DNA of 64,000 bases. Origin: FEN-1297 sp964498065 (GTDB lineage: Bacteria; Bacteroidota; Ignavibacteria; Ignavibacteriales; Ignavibacteriaceae). The first letter of the stretch is position 1. The number at the start of each line of letters is the position of its first letter. The notes below the pieces were generated by a model. That model saw only the letters and a list, made by a program, of their open reading frames with translations. It ran no database searches and had not been told where the DNA came from. Below are positions 47,183 through 55,836 of the stretch, piece after piece. The translations under genes and the position numbers were made by a program. The DNA lies in NCBI GenBank assembly GCA_964498065.1, contig CAZCFZ010000001.1, forward strand, positions 62,001 through 126,000. Direction: 5' to 3'.

Positions 47183-50179
47183 ATGTTAAACAAAAATATC
47201 TTTTTAAAATTTACGGGAATATTATTAGTCTTATTAACCTTAAATTCTTTTGCACAATTTAAACAAGATAATGTTTACCATGGTTTTAAATTACTAAAGG
47301 AAGAATTTGTTAAAGAAGTTAATGCAAAATGCTACTACTTCGTCCATGTTAAAAGCGGTGCAAGGCTTTTAAAAATTGCTGCCGACGATCCAAACAAAAC
47401 TTTCAGCATTGCTTTTAAAACTGTACCTCAATCCGACTGCGGTACACCGCATATAATCGAGCATTCCGTACTTAACGGTTCAAAAAATTTCCCGGTTAAA
47501 AGTCCGTTTGATGTACTTGCAAAAGGATCTCTTAATACCTTTTTAAATGCAATGACCGGGAGCGACATTACAATTTATCCAGTTGCCAGCATGAACGACA
47601 AAGATTATTTTAACTTAATGCATGTTTACCTAGATGCGGTTTTTAATCCTCTTATGCTGCAAGATAAAAGAATATTCGAGCAGGAAGGCTGGCATTACGA
47701 AGAGGACAGTGTTGAAAGTCCGGTACAGTATAACGGCGTTGTTTATAGTGAAATGAAAGGGGCATTTTCAAGTCCCACCCGCGAGCTTTACTACAATGTC
47801 GGTAAATATCTTTTCCCGGACAATTGCTATAGATATTCGTCAGGCGGCTACCCGATGACCATTCCGCATTTAACTTATGAACAATTTATAAAATTCTACA
47901 AACAGTTTTATCATCCTTCCAACAGCTACATTTTTCTTTACGGCAATGCGGATTTGGATAAAGAACTTAAGTTTATCGACTCGGAATATTTATCGAATTA
48001 CAATAAGATCGATGTCAATTCGGATATACCGCTTCAAAAGCCATTCAAAAAGATGAAGGATGTTACCGATTATTATTCGGTAACCGAGGGCAGCAACACC
48101 GCAAATCAAACTTATTTAAGTTTAAGCTTTGTTATAGGATTAAACACCGACCGCTCATTAGTCATGGCGCTGAATATGTTGTCCGATCTACTTGTAAACC
48201 AGGAATCTGCGCCTGTCAGGCTCGCACTTCAAAAAGCCGGCATTGGAAAGGATGTTAGTGCCTGGGTGGATGATATTGAACAGAATGTTTTTAATATAAC
48301 TGTGCAGAATGCTAACCCGGCGGATAAGGAAAAATTTAAAGAGATAGTTTTTAATACTCTTAAAGATGTCGCTAAAAATGGTTTGGATTCTCTATCAGTT
48401 CAAGGCGCACTTAACAGAACGGAATTCAATCTTCGTGAAGGCAATGATGCACAAAAAGGTTTGTCATATAATTTCAAAATTATTCCAACATGGTTTTTTG
48501 AAAATGATCCGTTCCCCGGGCTTGAGTATGAAAAATCTCTTGCAAAGTTAAAATCAGGTATAAATAAAAATTATCTTGGAGATATCATTAAAAAAGATAT
48601 GATAGGTAATTCTCATTCGCTGTTAATAACTCTTATACCCAAACCAGGACTTGAAAGAATAAATGTCGAAAAGATTGAGAAAGAATTATCGGATTATAAG
48701 GCATCACTTTCCAAACAGCAGGTTAAAGAAGTTGTAGAAAATACCAAAGCGCTTAAAGCATATCAGAAAAAAGAAGACTCTCCCGAAGCACTTGCTAAAA
48801 TTCCGTTACTGAGCTTAAAGGATATTAACCCGGAAGCGCAATGGTATTCACTCGATAAACAAACCGTTGATGATATACCGGTACTTGCCCACAATGAATT
48901 TACAAACGGAGTTGTTTATACAAAGCTTAATTTTGATATGCGGGTATTACCTGAAGATTTGGTTCCATATGCGGCGCTTCTTTCCGAAGTAATGGGCAGC
49001 ATGAACACGGAAGATTATTCTTATTCCGATTTGGAAAAGCAATTAAATATTAATACCGGCGGTTTCAATACGTATCTTTCTTGTTACGTTAAAGATATGA
49101 ATGATTCCAGCTTGATTCCCAAGTTCATAGTTTCATCTAAGGCAATGAATGATAAAGTAGCGAAGATGTTTGATCTGATTGGTGAGATAATTAATAAAAC
49201 AAAGTACGCTGATAAAGACAGGCTGAAAGAAGTTCTGTTAAGAGATCAGTCAAGAATTGAAGCGAATACAAAATCAAATGGCTATCATTATGCGCAGACA
49301 AGGTTAACGTCATATATCAGCAATCAAGGAATGTTTAACGAATTAACTAACGGTATATCGTACTACCGTTTTATATCCGGGCTTACGAAAAATTTTGATT
49401 CGAAATCGGATGAGATAATTAACAACTTAACTAGAACTGCAAAGCTCCTTTTTACAAAAGGCAACTGCATCGCATCGGTTACTTGTGCAAAAGATGATAT
49501 GCCTGTCTATTTAAAAGATTTCGGAAGATATGCGGATAACCTGGTAAAAGGTAATTCCGGCTATAATGAATGGAAGTTTGACTTAGAGAAAAAGAATGAA
49601 GGATTTATCACCGCTTCAAAAGTACAGTATGTTATTGCAGGATTTGATTATAAAAAACTTGGTTTCAATTGGAGCGGTAAATATTATGTGCTTAATCAAG
49701 TTTTATCAACAGATTATCTGCAGAACCATTTGCGTGTATTAGGCGGCGCATACGGCGGATGGGCTTCTTTTTCACCGACGGGACTTGCATATTTTGCTTC
49801 TTACAGAGATCCGCATCTTAAAGAAACATTAACCAATTATGACAGTACAGTTAATTATTTAAAAAACTTTAGTGTCGATGATAAAGCAATGACAAGATAT
49901 ATAATCGGAACAATTTCAGGACTTGACCGGCCGCTTACTCCGGCAAGTAAAGGTGATTTGGCAGTTAGGCGGTATCTTCAAGGAGAAACGAAGCAGTATG
50001 TACAAAAGATAAGGGATGAAGTTCTGGCAACTACTTCAAGCGATATTAAATCGATGAGCAAGCTTGTGGAAAATGTGATTGCAAAAAAAGCGTATTGTGT
50101 TTACGGCAATGAAGATAAAATAAAATCCGAAAAAGATTTATTTAAAGATGTTGTCCCTTTAAATCTGGAAACTGAATAG
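47183..50179 (+). CDS. Exported M16C (PreP/Cym1-like) metallopeptidase
   Basis: 998 residues, the expected size for the full two-half presequence-protease type. A signal peptide (KFTGILLVLLTLNSFAQ) indicates export. The inverted zinc motif is HIIEH: His90, Glu93 (catalytic base), His94, with the third ligand Glu190 in VVYSEMKGAFSS. The C-terminal M16C half follows, with the RLTSY and GAYGG substrate-binding motifs (near 710 and 852). PreP-type enzymes degrade peptides of up to some 70 residues inside a closed chamber, so this one probably clears oligopeptides in the periplasm. It lies alone; 316 bp without a gene follow. Confidence 0.92.
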   Translation: MLNKNIFLKFTGILLVLLTLNSFAQFKQDNVYHGFKLLKEEFVKEVNAKCYYFVHVKSGARLLKIAADDPNKTFSIAFKTVPQSDCGTPHIIEHSVLNGSKNFPVKSPFDVLAKGSLNTFLNAMTGSDITIYPVASMNDKDYFNLMHVYLDAVFNPLMLQDKRIFEQEGWHYEEDSVESPVQYNGVVYSEMKGAFSSPTRELYYNVGKYLFPDNCYRYSSGGYPMTIPHLTYEQFIKFYKQFYHPSNSYIFLYGNADLDKELKFIDSEYLSNYNKIDVNSDIPLQKPFKKMKDVTDYYSVTEGSNTANQTYLSLSFVIGLNTDRSLVMALNMLSDLLVNQESAPVRLALQKAGIGKDVSAWVDDIEQNVFNITVQNANPADKEKFKEIVFNTLKDVAKNGLDSLSVQGALNRTEFNLREGNDAQKGLSYNFKIIPTWFFENDPFPGLEYEKSLAKLKSGINKNYLGDIIKKDMIGNSHSLLITLIPKPGLERINVEKIEKELSDYKASLSKQQVKEVVENTKALKAYQKKEDSPEALAKIPLLSLKDINPEAQWYSLDKQTVDDIPVLAHNEFTNGVVYTKLNFDMRVLPEDLVPYAALLSEVMGSMNTEDYSYSDLEKQLNINTGGFNTYLSCYVKDMNDSSLIPKFIVSSKAMNDKVAKMFDLIGEIINKTKYADKDRLKEVLLRDQSRIEANTKSNGYHYAQTRLTSYISNQGMFNELTNGISYYRFISGLTKNFDSKSDEIINNLTRTAKLLFTKGNCIASVTCAKDDMPVYLKDFGRYADNLVKGNSGYNEWKFDLEKKNEGFITASKVQYVIAGFDYKKLGFNWSGKYYVLNQVLSTDYLQNHLRVLGGAYGGWASFSPTGLAYFASYRDPHLKETLTNYDSTVNYLKNFSVDDKAMTRYIIGTISGLDRPLTPASKGDLAVRRYLQGETKQYVQKIRDEVLATTSSDIKSMSKLVENVIAKKAYCVYGNEDKIKSEKDLFKDVVPLNLETE

Positions 50180-50495
50180 AAGCACAAAAAAATTAATTGC
50201 TGATTACTTTGTGTTTCTGTAAAAGTATGAAATTAGTCATATGAATTAATTACTATTTTATCTAAGGGTAATAAAATATAAAAATATGATAATATAAAGT
50301 TCAGCCTAACAAATAATTTTATGCATTTGACATTTTATCCTAATGAGATTGCTATGCCGGAGATTTTTAATGTAGGTAATACTAATCAAAGGCTGGCAAT
50401 CTCTTAAAGTTTCTACTATTCTTGAAAATATGAAATTAGAGGATAGAAATAATTCAGTATAAATTTATATCGTGTATTTAAATTAAAAGGGAATT
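50180..50495. other. Intergenic region without visible features
   Basis: 316 bp of AT-rich sequence. CACAAA near 50183 and TTTGTG near 50210 could pair as a weak terminator of the protease gene, but the loop is long and I do not claim it. Confidence 0.4.
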
Positions 50496-51119
50496 TTGAA
50501 ATCAAAATATTTATTATATCCGGGGGTTATTATTCCTATAATTTTTTTTAGCACAACAATTATTTGCGGCTTTATTTTAGGAGACTATAATCATTTAACT
50601 AGAATGGTAAGTGAATTAGGAGCGATTGGGACTAATTCTCAATTTGTATTTTCATTCGGACTAATTTTATGTTCTGCATTAAGTCTATTATTTATCCTTG
50701 GACTTTATAAAACATGTAGAGCTTTTGGTTTGAATATTCTCCCTGTAATCTTAATTCTAACTTACTCATTTTCAATAGCCGGAGCTGCAATATTTCCTTT
50801 ACCTTTGAAACTTCATGAATTAATGGGTATGCCTTCAATTCTTCTGATTCTTTCACCGTTATTAAGTTTATTCTTATGGAAATACAACGACCAATTATTG
50901 ATTATTAGGGAAATGGCAATATTGAGTTTTTTAATTATGTTACTTGGATTTTTAGTCTATTTGCCTGACTTATTCAGCAATTATATAGGATTGAAGCAAA
51001 GATTTTTTCACATCGGGTGGTCGGTATGGTTTATATATTTAAGCATAAGTTTTCTAAAGCTTTTAAAAAAGCATAAATCATTTAGAGTTAAAATATTTGG
51101 TAAAATAAATCGTACATAA
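50496..51119 (+). CDS. DUF998-family integral membrane protein
   Basis: 207 residues with six hydrophobic helices. The start is a TTG at 50496, preceded by AAAAGGGA. GDYNHLTRMVSELGA after the first helix, and HELMGMPSILLIL in the middle, match the DUF998 pattern (YNHxxxxISELG). It functions in the membrane; no substrate is known for the family. It is on the plus strand, convergent with the sugar-use locus. Confidence 0.8.
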   Translation: MKSKYLLYPGVIIPIIFFSTTIICGFILGDYNHLTRMVSELGAIGTNSQFVFSFGLILCSALSLLFILGLYKTCRAFGLNILPVILILTYSFSIAGAAIFPLPLKLHELMGMPSILLILSPLLSLFLWKYNDQLLIIREMAILSFLIMLLGFLVYLPDLFSNYIGLKQRFFHIGWSVWFIYLSISFLKLLKKHKSFRVKIFGKINRT

Positions 51120-51307
51120 CAATAGTTTCATGTTGATCGCGATTTCGTGCTCAGCATTTTACAAATTATTAAGTTGTTCGTTCCGTTTAGTTGAGCTCTT
51201 TTAAAGTAGTTGTACTAAAGAAAGAAATTATTAATTTTCTCCTCCGGCGGAAATTGTTCAATTTTAATTGACATTGCTGTTTTAGGCGAAAGCTTAAGCG
51301 CAAAACA

Positions 51308-52729
51308 TCACGCCGCTTTTTCCTTGAAATTCCTTCCGATTCGATGTCCAATCAAACCGTAAAAACCTACATAGCTGTAAGCTATCAATGGAACAATATA
51401 AGAAATCTGCAGCCCGCCTAAGTCTGCTATATGCCCTTGTAGCGGCGGCAAAAGCGCACCTCCTACAATTGCCATTACAAGCAGCGATGAAACTTGACTT
51501 TTCAATGTGCCTGTTCCCTCCAATGCAAGCGAAAAAGTATTCGACCAGCCGATAGAAGTAAATAAACCAACTCCAACAACACACCACATTGCAACTCGTC
51601 CGCCTGCAACAATTGCTGTAGTAAGCAAAGCTACAATTGCCACCATGAAAATCGTTAAGGTACGGGCAGCTTTACCTTTGCCGAGTTGGAATAGGAGCCA
51701 GCAAAGAATTATGAGCGGCAGGTAATGCAGCACAATTCCCCATCCGCTTACAAGACCCAACACAATAATAGCTGCTAAAGGTATTCCGCCTAAAATGAGC
51801 TGTTTATTTTTTGTTTTCATCTCGCTTAGTATTACTGCCCCCATGAACCTGCCTATTAATAAACCTCCCCAAAATAACGCTACATATTTACTGGCTTCTA
51901 AGGCTGTAAGACCGGCAATACTTTTCTGACTAAGAAAATTTATGATAGAACTTCCTACCGACACTTCCCCGCCTACGTACATAAAAATTGCAATGATTCC
52001 CAGGACAACATGAGGAAATTTCAGAGCGCCTGCTCCCTTTTTAATTTCTCCTTCACCAATATGAGGTAAATGAATAAAAGAAAATACTACTGCCAGAATA
52101 ACAAAAACGATACAAAATGCCAGGTAAGGTATTTTTACAGAGTCCGCTCCATGCACATTTCCTTGATTGAAATATTGAAATATCAGGTAGCCTCCGATTA
52201 ACGGTCCAATTGTCGTTCCAACAGAATTGAAACCTTGTGCCAGGTTTAATCTACTCGATACCGTTCGTTCCGGACCGAGTATAGTAACGTAAGGATTTGC
52301 AGCAATTTGCAGCATAGCGAAACCAAGGCCTACAACGAAAAGGGCAATTAAAAACATAGGGTAAGAAGTAAGAGCAGCTGCCGGCCAAAATATAGCACTA
52401 CCTAAACCTGATATAAGAAGACCCATTATAATTCCGTTCTTATATCCCATTTTTGCAATTGGGTCTCCCGTAGTTGAAGAAATTATAAAATAAATTAACG
52501 CTCCGACAAAATAAGCTCCAAAAAAAGCAAATTGAACCAGCATTGCTTCAAAATAATTCAAAGTAAAAGCTTCTTTAAAACGTGGAATTAGAATGTCGTT
52601 CCAGACTGTCATAAATCCCCATAAAAAGAACAGCGATGTCATTATCATGAATGGACCGCGGTAGCTCTTCTGATTATTACCTTGACTAATATTTGAATTT
52701 ATTTCAGCAGACTGGTTGATGCTTGCCAT
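51308..52729 (-). CDS. FucP/GluP-type sugar:proton symporter (MFS)
   Basis: 473 residues, twelve helices, AAGGAAAGG site before the ATG. The helix-1 signature FFLWGFMTVWNDILIPRFKE and the helix-5 segment LGFAMLQIAANPYV are typical of the FucP subfamily of glucose/galactose/fucose symporters. EVSVGSSIINFL (helix 7) and IGRFMGAVIL follow. It should import a free hexose across the inner membrane; the specific sugar is not readable. The downstream end of the sugar locus: it follows the ROK gene by 154 bp. Given the beta-mannosidase and GH105 in the locus, mannose or galactose is a reasonable guess. Confidence 0.88.
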   Translation of the reverse strand: MASINQSAEINSNISQGNNQKSYRGPFMIMTSLFFLWGFMTVWNDILIPRFKEAFTLNYFEAMLVQFAFFGAYFVGALIYFIISSTTGDPIAKMGYKNGIIMGLLISGLGSAIFWPAAALTSYPMFLIALFVVGLGFAMLQIAANPYVTILGPERTVSSRLNLAQGFNSVGTTIGPLIGGYLIFQYFNQGNVHGADSVKIPYLAFCIVFVILAVVFSFIHLPHIGEGEIKKGAGALKFPHVVLGIIAIFMYVGGEVSVGSSIINFLSQKSIAGLTALEASKYVALFWGGLLIGRFMGAVILSEMKTKNKQLILGGIPLAAIIVLGLVSGWGIVLHYLPLIILCWLLFQLGKGKAARTLTIFMVAIVALLTTAIVAGGRVAMWCVVGVGLFTSIGWSNTFSLALEGTGTLKSQVSSLLVMAIVGGALLPPLQGHIADLGGLQISYIVPLIAYSYVGFYGLIGHRIGRNFKEKAA

Positions 52730-52883
52730 AAACCTTTCCTTTCAAAACAAAGTTTTTCAAGTGAGCCTGATTTATAAACGGGAACTTATAAAAAAAAGTA
52801 ATGATTAATTCGAAAGTTCTTTTAATGTGTAAATCTTCGTTTATTTTAAATAGATATATTTTTTATAATATTTTTAATAATTA

Positions 52884-53987
52884 TTATTTATCAAGTGAAT
52901 TTAAAGCGAATGCATAAGCGCCTATTGAAACTGCCCTGCTGGTTCCTAACTTGGAAATACCGACGCCTATTTTTGTCTGCGAGTCGTACTTAACTTTTTT
53001 CCCGGTTCCGTAGACGGTAATTTCTTTTGCTGTACTTTGCAGAAATGTGCTTAATTCATTTTCATTTTCAAGATTATAAACATTTGCAGTCAGCCTGCGA
53101 TATTCGTTCCCTTCCCAATTTATAAAATTGCCGTTCATTTCTTTTACCAGGTAAGGAAGAAAAACACCTGCAGCGCCTGATAATCCTCCGCCGATTACTA
53201 CAAGGCCATCAACCAAAGTAACTGCATTGGCAACAGCATCACCGGCTGCCTCTCCGAACTCCCGGAATGCTTTTAATGCTGCATTTTTATTGCCGTCTTT
53301 TTTTTCTGTACAGATTTCATAAATATCCCTGGGTTCCGGCACATCCTTTATATTTAATCCTGATTCTCTTGCAAAAACTTCTTTTATGCCCCGAATGCTG
53401 ACATGCTCTTCAACATTCATTCGAAGATTCAGTTTGTCTCTAAAAAGCCAAATCTCTCCAGCTATGGAGTTGTCTCCTCTAAATAAATTACCTTCACTAA
53501 CTATTCCGGCTCCAAATCCCGTACCTAATGTTAGCCCGAGAAGATTTTTATATCTTTTAGGATTCCCGGATTTCTCTAGTAAATTATTTATGTAGTTCAA
53601 ATAACCCCCGATTGCTTCGCCGTAAGCAAAAAGGTCGCCGTCGTTATTAATAAAAACCGGAAGCTGAAATTTTTCTTCAAGCATAGGGCCTAGTGCTATT
53701 CCGCCTTTAAAAGCAGGCAGATTTTGAAGATCGCCGATTATTCCATTAGGATAATCTGCCGGACCGGGAAACGCAAAGCTTATAGCAGCCGGCTCAATAG
53801 TTAATTTATTTTTAACGTTTATAAATCCTTCAATTATTGTTGATAGACATTTTTCAAGATCTTTTGCATTTGAAGGCAAAATAATTTCCTCAATAATCTG
53901 CTTATTACCTTGAATTGCGGAAAATACGAAGTTTGTGCCTCCCGCATCCAGTGTTAAAACTATTCTTTTGTCTTCATTAAAATTCAT
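52884..53987 (-). CDS. ROK-family sugar kinase-like protein without the zinc motif
   Basis: 367 residues, AAGGAAAA before the ATG. DAGGTN at 14-19 is the phosphate-1 loop, FPGPAD near 73, NNDGDLFAYGEA carries the expected catalytic Asp116, GTGFGAGI at 155-162 is phosphate-2, and VDGLVVIGGGLSGA near 262 is the nucleotide-binding loop. The canonical ROK zinc cluster is absent: after GE at 177-178 there is no GH pair and no CxCGxxGC. It is therefore an atypical member; kinase activity is likely but not proven. No helix-turn-helix domain, so not a repressor. Adjacent to the sugar symporter, it probably phosphorylates the imported hexose. Confidence 0.8.
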   Translation of the reverse strand: MNFNEDKRIVLTLDAGGTNFVFSAIQGNKQIIEEIILPSNAKDLEKCLSTIIEGFINVKNKLTIEPAAISFAFPGPADYPNGIIGDLQNLPAFKGGIALGPMLEEKFQLPVFINNDGDLFAYGEAIGGYLNYINNLLEKSGNPKRYKNLLGLTLGTGFGAGIVSEGNLFRGDNSIAGEIWLFRDKLNLRMNVEEHVSIRGIKEVFARESGLNIKDVPEPRDIYEICTEKKDGNKNAALKAFREFGEAAGDAVANAVTLVDGLVVIGGGLSGAAGVFLPYLVKEMNGNFINWEGNEYRRLTANVYNLENENELSTFLQSTAKEITVYGTGKKVKYDSQTKIGVGISKLGTSRAVSIGAYAFALNSLDK

Positions 53988-54147
53988 TAATAATTTTCCT
54001 TATTACTAAATGTTTTTCAAAATCATTTTCAATTATTAAAAACGAGACAATAAATTAATTTTATGTAATTTATTTTACTAAATAATTTTATCATTTTATA
54101 AAAGATCATAACTAGTTTAGATGAAAAATTAATATTGAAACCACTCT

Positions 54148-55398
54148 TTATTGCATTTGACTTATTGCCCTTTTTAATTTTATTACTTCTATGCCTGCAT
54201 CAACTACGGCGCCCAGTCCATGTTTTTCTTCCAATTTTGCCGGGCGATCATAATAGAAAACCAGGTTGTCTTCAATGCCTGTACCTACGCAAATATTTTT
54301 CACCTGTCCGTCAAGCTGAATTTCATGTTCTTTTAGTCCTTCCCAACCTCTAATAGCGATTGAACCATAGCGTGCGTCAATCCATCCTTGGTTTACGGCC
54401 CGTGCAATAGAATAAATAAACATAGCCGAGCAGGAAGTTTCGATATATGAATCATTTTTATCAAGCAATTGGTGCCATAATCCATCAGCACTTTGATATT
54501 TTGCAATTCCCAGAATCTGCCTTTCCAGATCCTTGATTATATCCTCTCTTCCGGGATAGTCTTTTGGTAAATAGTTTAACAAATGCACTTTTGCCATCAT
54601 AATCCAGCCGTTGCATCTGCCCCAATGCGCCACACCGTTTCGTTTGAGGTCGGTGTAATAACAATGATAGTATAAATCTTCCTTCGGATCCCAGAGATAT
54701 TTTGTAAAGTTTTTTACCTGTAATATTGCATCATCCCAGTATTTTTTGTCGCCGGTAAATTTACCCATTCTTGCGAGGAATGGAACACTCATATATAAAT
54801 CATCACCCCATATCGTCATCTCGTTCGGGAATTTTCGCACCAATGTTCCATCTTCAAGCCGGTCCTGTACTTCCATTATATGTCTCGCTGTTTTTTCAAT
54901 ATATTTCTTATAGTCGTCGCGTTTAACCGTTTTATAAACATCTATCATACTTGCACCCATAGCACCGCAATCATCCAGCGCTTCCATTGTCCAGAGCTGC
55001 CCGAAAGGATAAAAGTAATAAGTGCCGTCTTTTTTCTTGTTGTACCGCTTTTGAAAATATTTGTAATTATCCATTCCGAAAGCAACTTGAGCGGCGGCGT
55101 AATCAGCGTATTTTTTATCACCGAGAAAATTCGACAAATCAATTAATGCCATATTTAATACTCCGCCGGTATAATGCCATTCTCCGAAAGGACTTGAAAA
55201 TTTTACTTTTGCACCCGCAGGAATATCTTTTGTCGATTTATAAATTTTCCCGGTATTAACATCTTGAAAACTAAGCGTGCCGTGTTCGAGAATGTAATCT
55301 GCAACTCTCTTTACAACCAGATCATCAACATTATTGTTTTGTGCGTATGTAATTGCAGTCAAAAAAAAGATTAACATAAAAATTGCAAAGTGTTTCAC
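54148..55398 (-). CDS. Exported GH105 unsaturated glucuronyl/rhamnogalacturonyl hydrolase
   Basis: 416 residues. A GTG at 55398 with AAAAGGAGG eight bases upstream is the start; it yields the signal peptide KHFAIFMLIFFLTAITYA. The ATG-initiated frame to 55467 has no site and is rejected. The (alpha/alpha)6-barrel motifs are present: GEWHYTGGVLNMAL, the catalytic Asp199 in IWGDDLYMSVPFLARMG, HWGRCNGWIMMAKVHLL and ETSCSAMFIYSIARA. It removes unsaturated uronic acid residues left by polysaccharide lyases. It lies between the ROK gene and the (alpha/alpha)6 glycosidase, separated from the latter by 438 bp. Confidence 0.9.
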   Translation of the reverse strand: MKHFAIFMLIFFLTAITYAQNNNVDDLVVKRVADYILEHGTLSFQDVNTGKIYKSTKDIPAGAKVKFSSPFGEWHYTGGVLNMALIDLSNFLGDKKYADYAAAQVAFGMDNYKYFQKRYNKKKDGTYYFYPFGQLWTMEALDDCGAMGASMIDVYKTVKRDDYKKYIEKTARHIMEVQDRLEDGTLVRKFPNEMTIWGDDLYMSVPFLARMGKFTGDKKYWDDAILQVKNFTKYLWDPKEDLYYHCYYTDLKRNGVAHWGRCNGWIMMAKVHLLNYLPKDYPGREDIIKDLERQILGIAKYQSADGLWHQLLDKNDSYIETSCSAMFIYSIARAVNQGWIDARYGSIAIRGWEGLKEHEIQLDGQVKNICVGTGIEDNLVFYYDRPAKLEEKHGLGAVVDAGIEVIKLKRAISQMQ

Positions 55399-55836
55399 CG
55401 GTTTTCCTCCTTTTATTTTTTGACATAATTGTAAGTCATTCTTAGCGCAGAGTGCCTGCCACCCCAAAAAATTGTACCCATAAATGTAAGCATTTTAATT
55501 TAACATTGTTGGATTAGTTAGTCCGGTTATACTGGTTTAGAAAATCACGAAGTTAAATTAAGTAAATAATTTTAATATAGATTTAATAAACGAAGTTTTA
55601 AATTTAATTGCTTTACTTTAAGGAATAATATTAAATTCTTTAAATAATCCGTTGTATGAATTAAAAAATTCAATTATGAAAAACTGTTGAAACAGTTTCT
55701 AATCGAAGTCTTAAGATTGCATTAACCCACGGACGGGGTTTAATAAAAAACAAAGTATTTTTTAACCGTTTTAACACATGCCTGCCGGTAAAGGCAGGGT
55801 TTTACATCCTAATACACACAACTGGTTTAAATAATA
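55399..55836. other. Intergenic region with several short hairpins
   Basis: 438 bp between same-strand genes. On the minus strand, in order after the stop at 55837: CCTGCC-TTTACC-GGCAGG (55781-55798), AACCC-N7-GGGTT (55724-55740), and the 8-bp stem listed as a terminator. A promoter for the GH105 gene should lie at the low-coordinate end, but none was recognised. Confidence 0.5.
55676..55698 (-). terminator. Possible intrinsic terminator of the upstream glycosidase gene
   Basis: On the minus strand AAACTGTT-TC-AACAGTTT is a perfect inverted repeat and runs on into T residues (GTTTTTC). GC content is low, so the stem is weak. Confidence 0.35.

Noticed and set aside
54148..55467. ATG start at 55467 for the GH105 gene
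   Set aside because: No ribosome-binding site, whereas the GTG at 55398 has AAAAGGAGG and begins a signal peptide.
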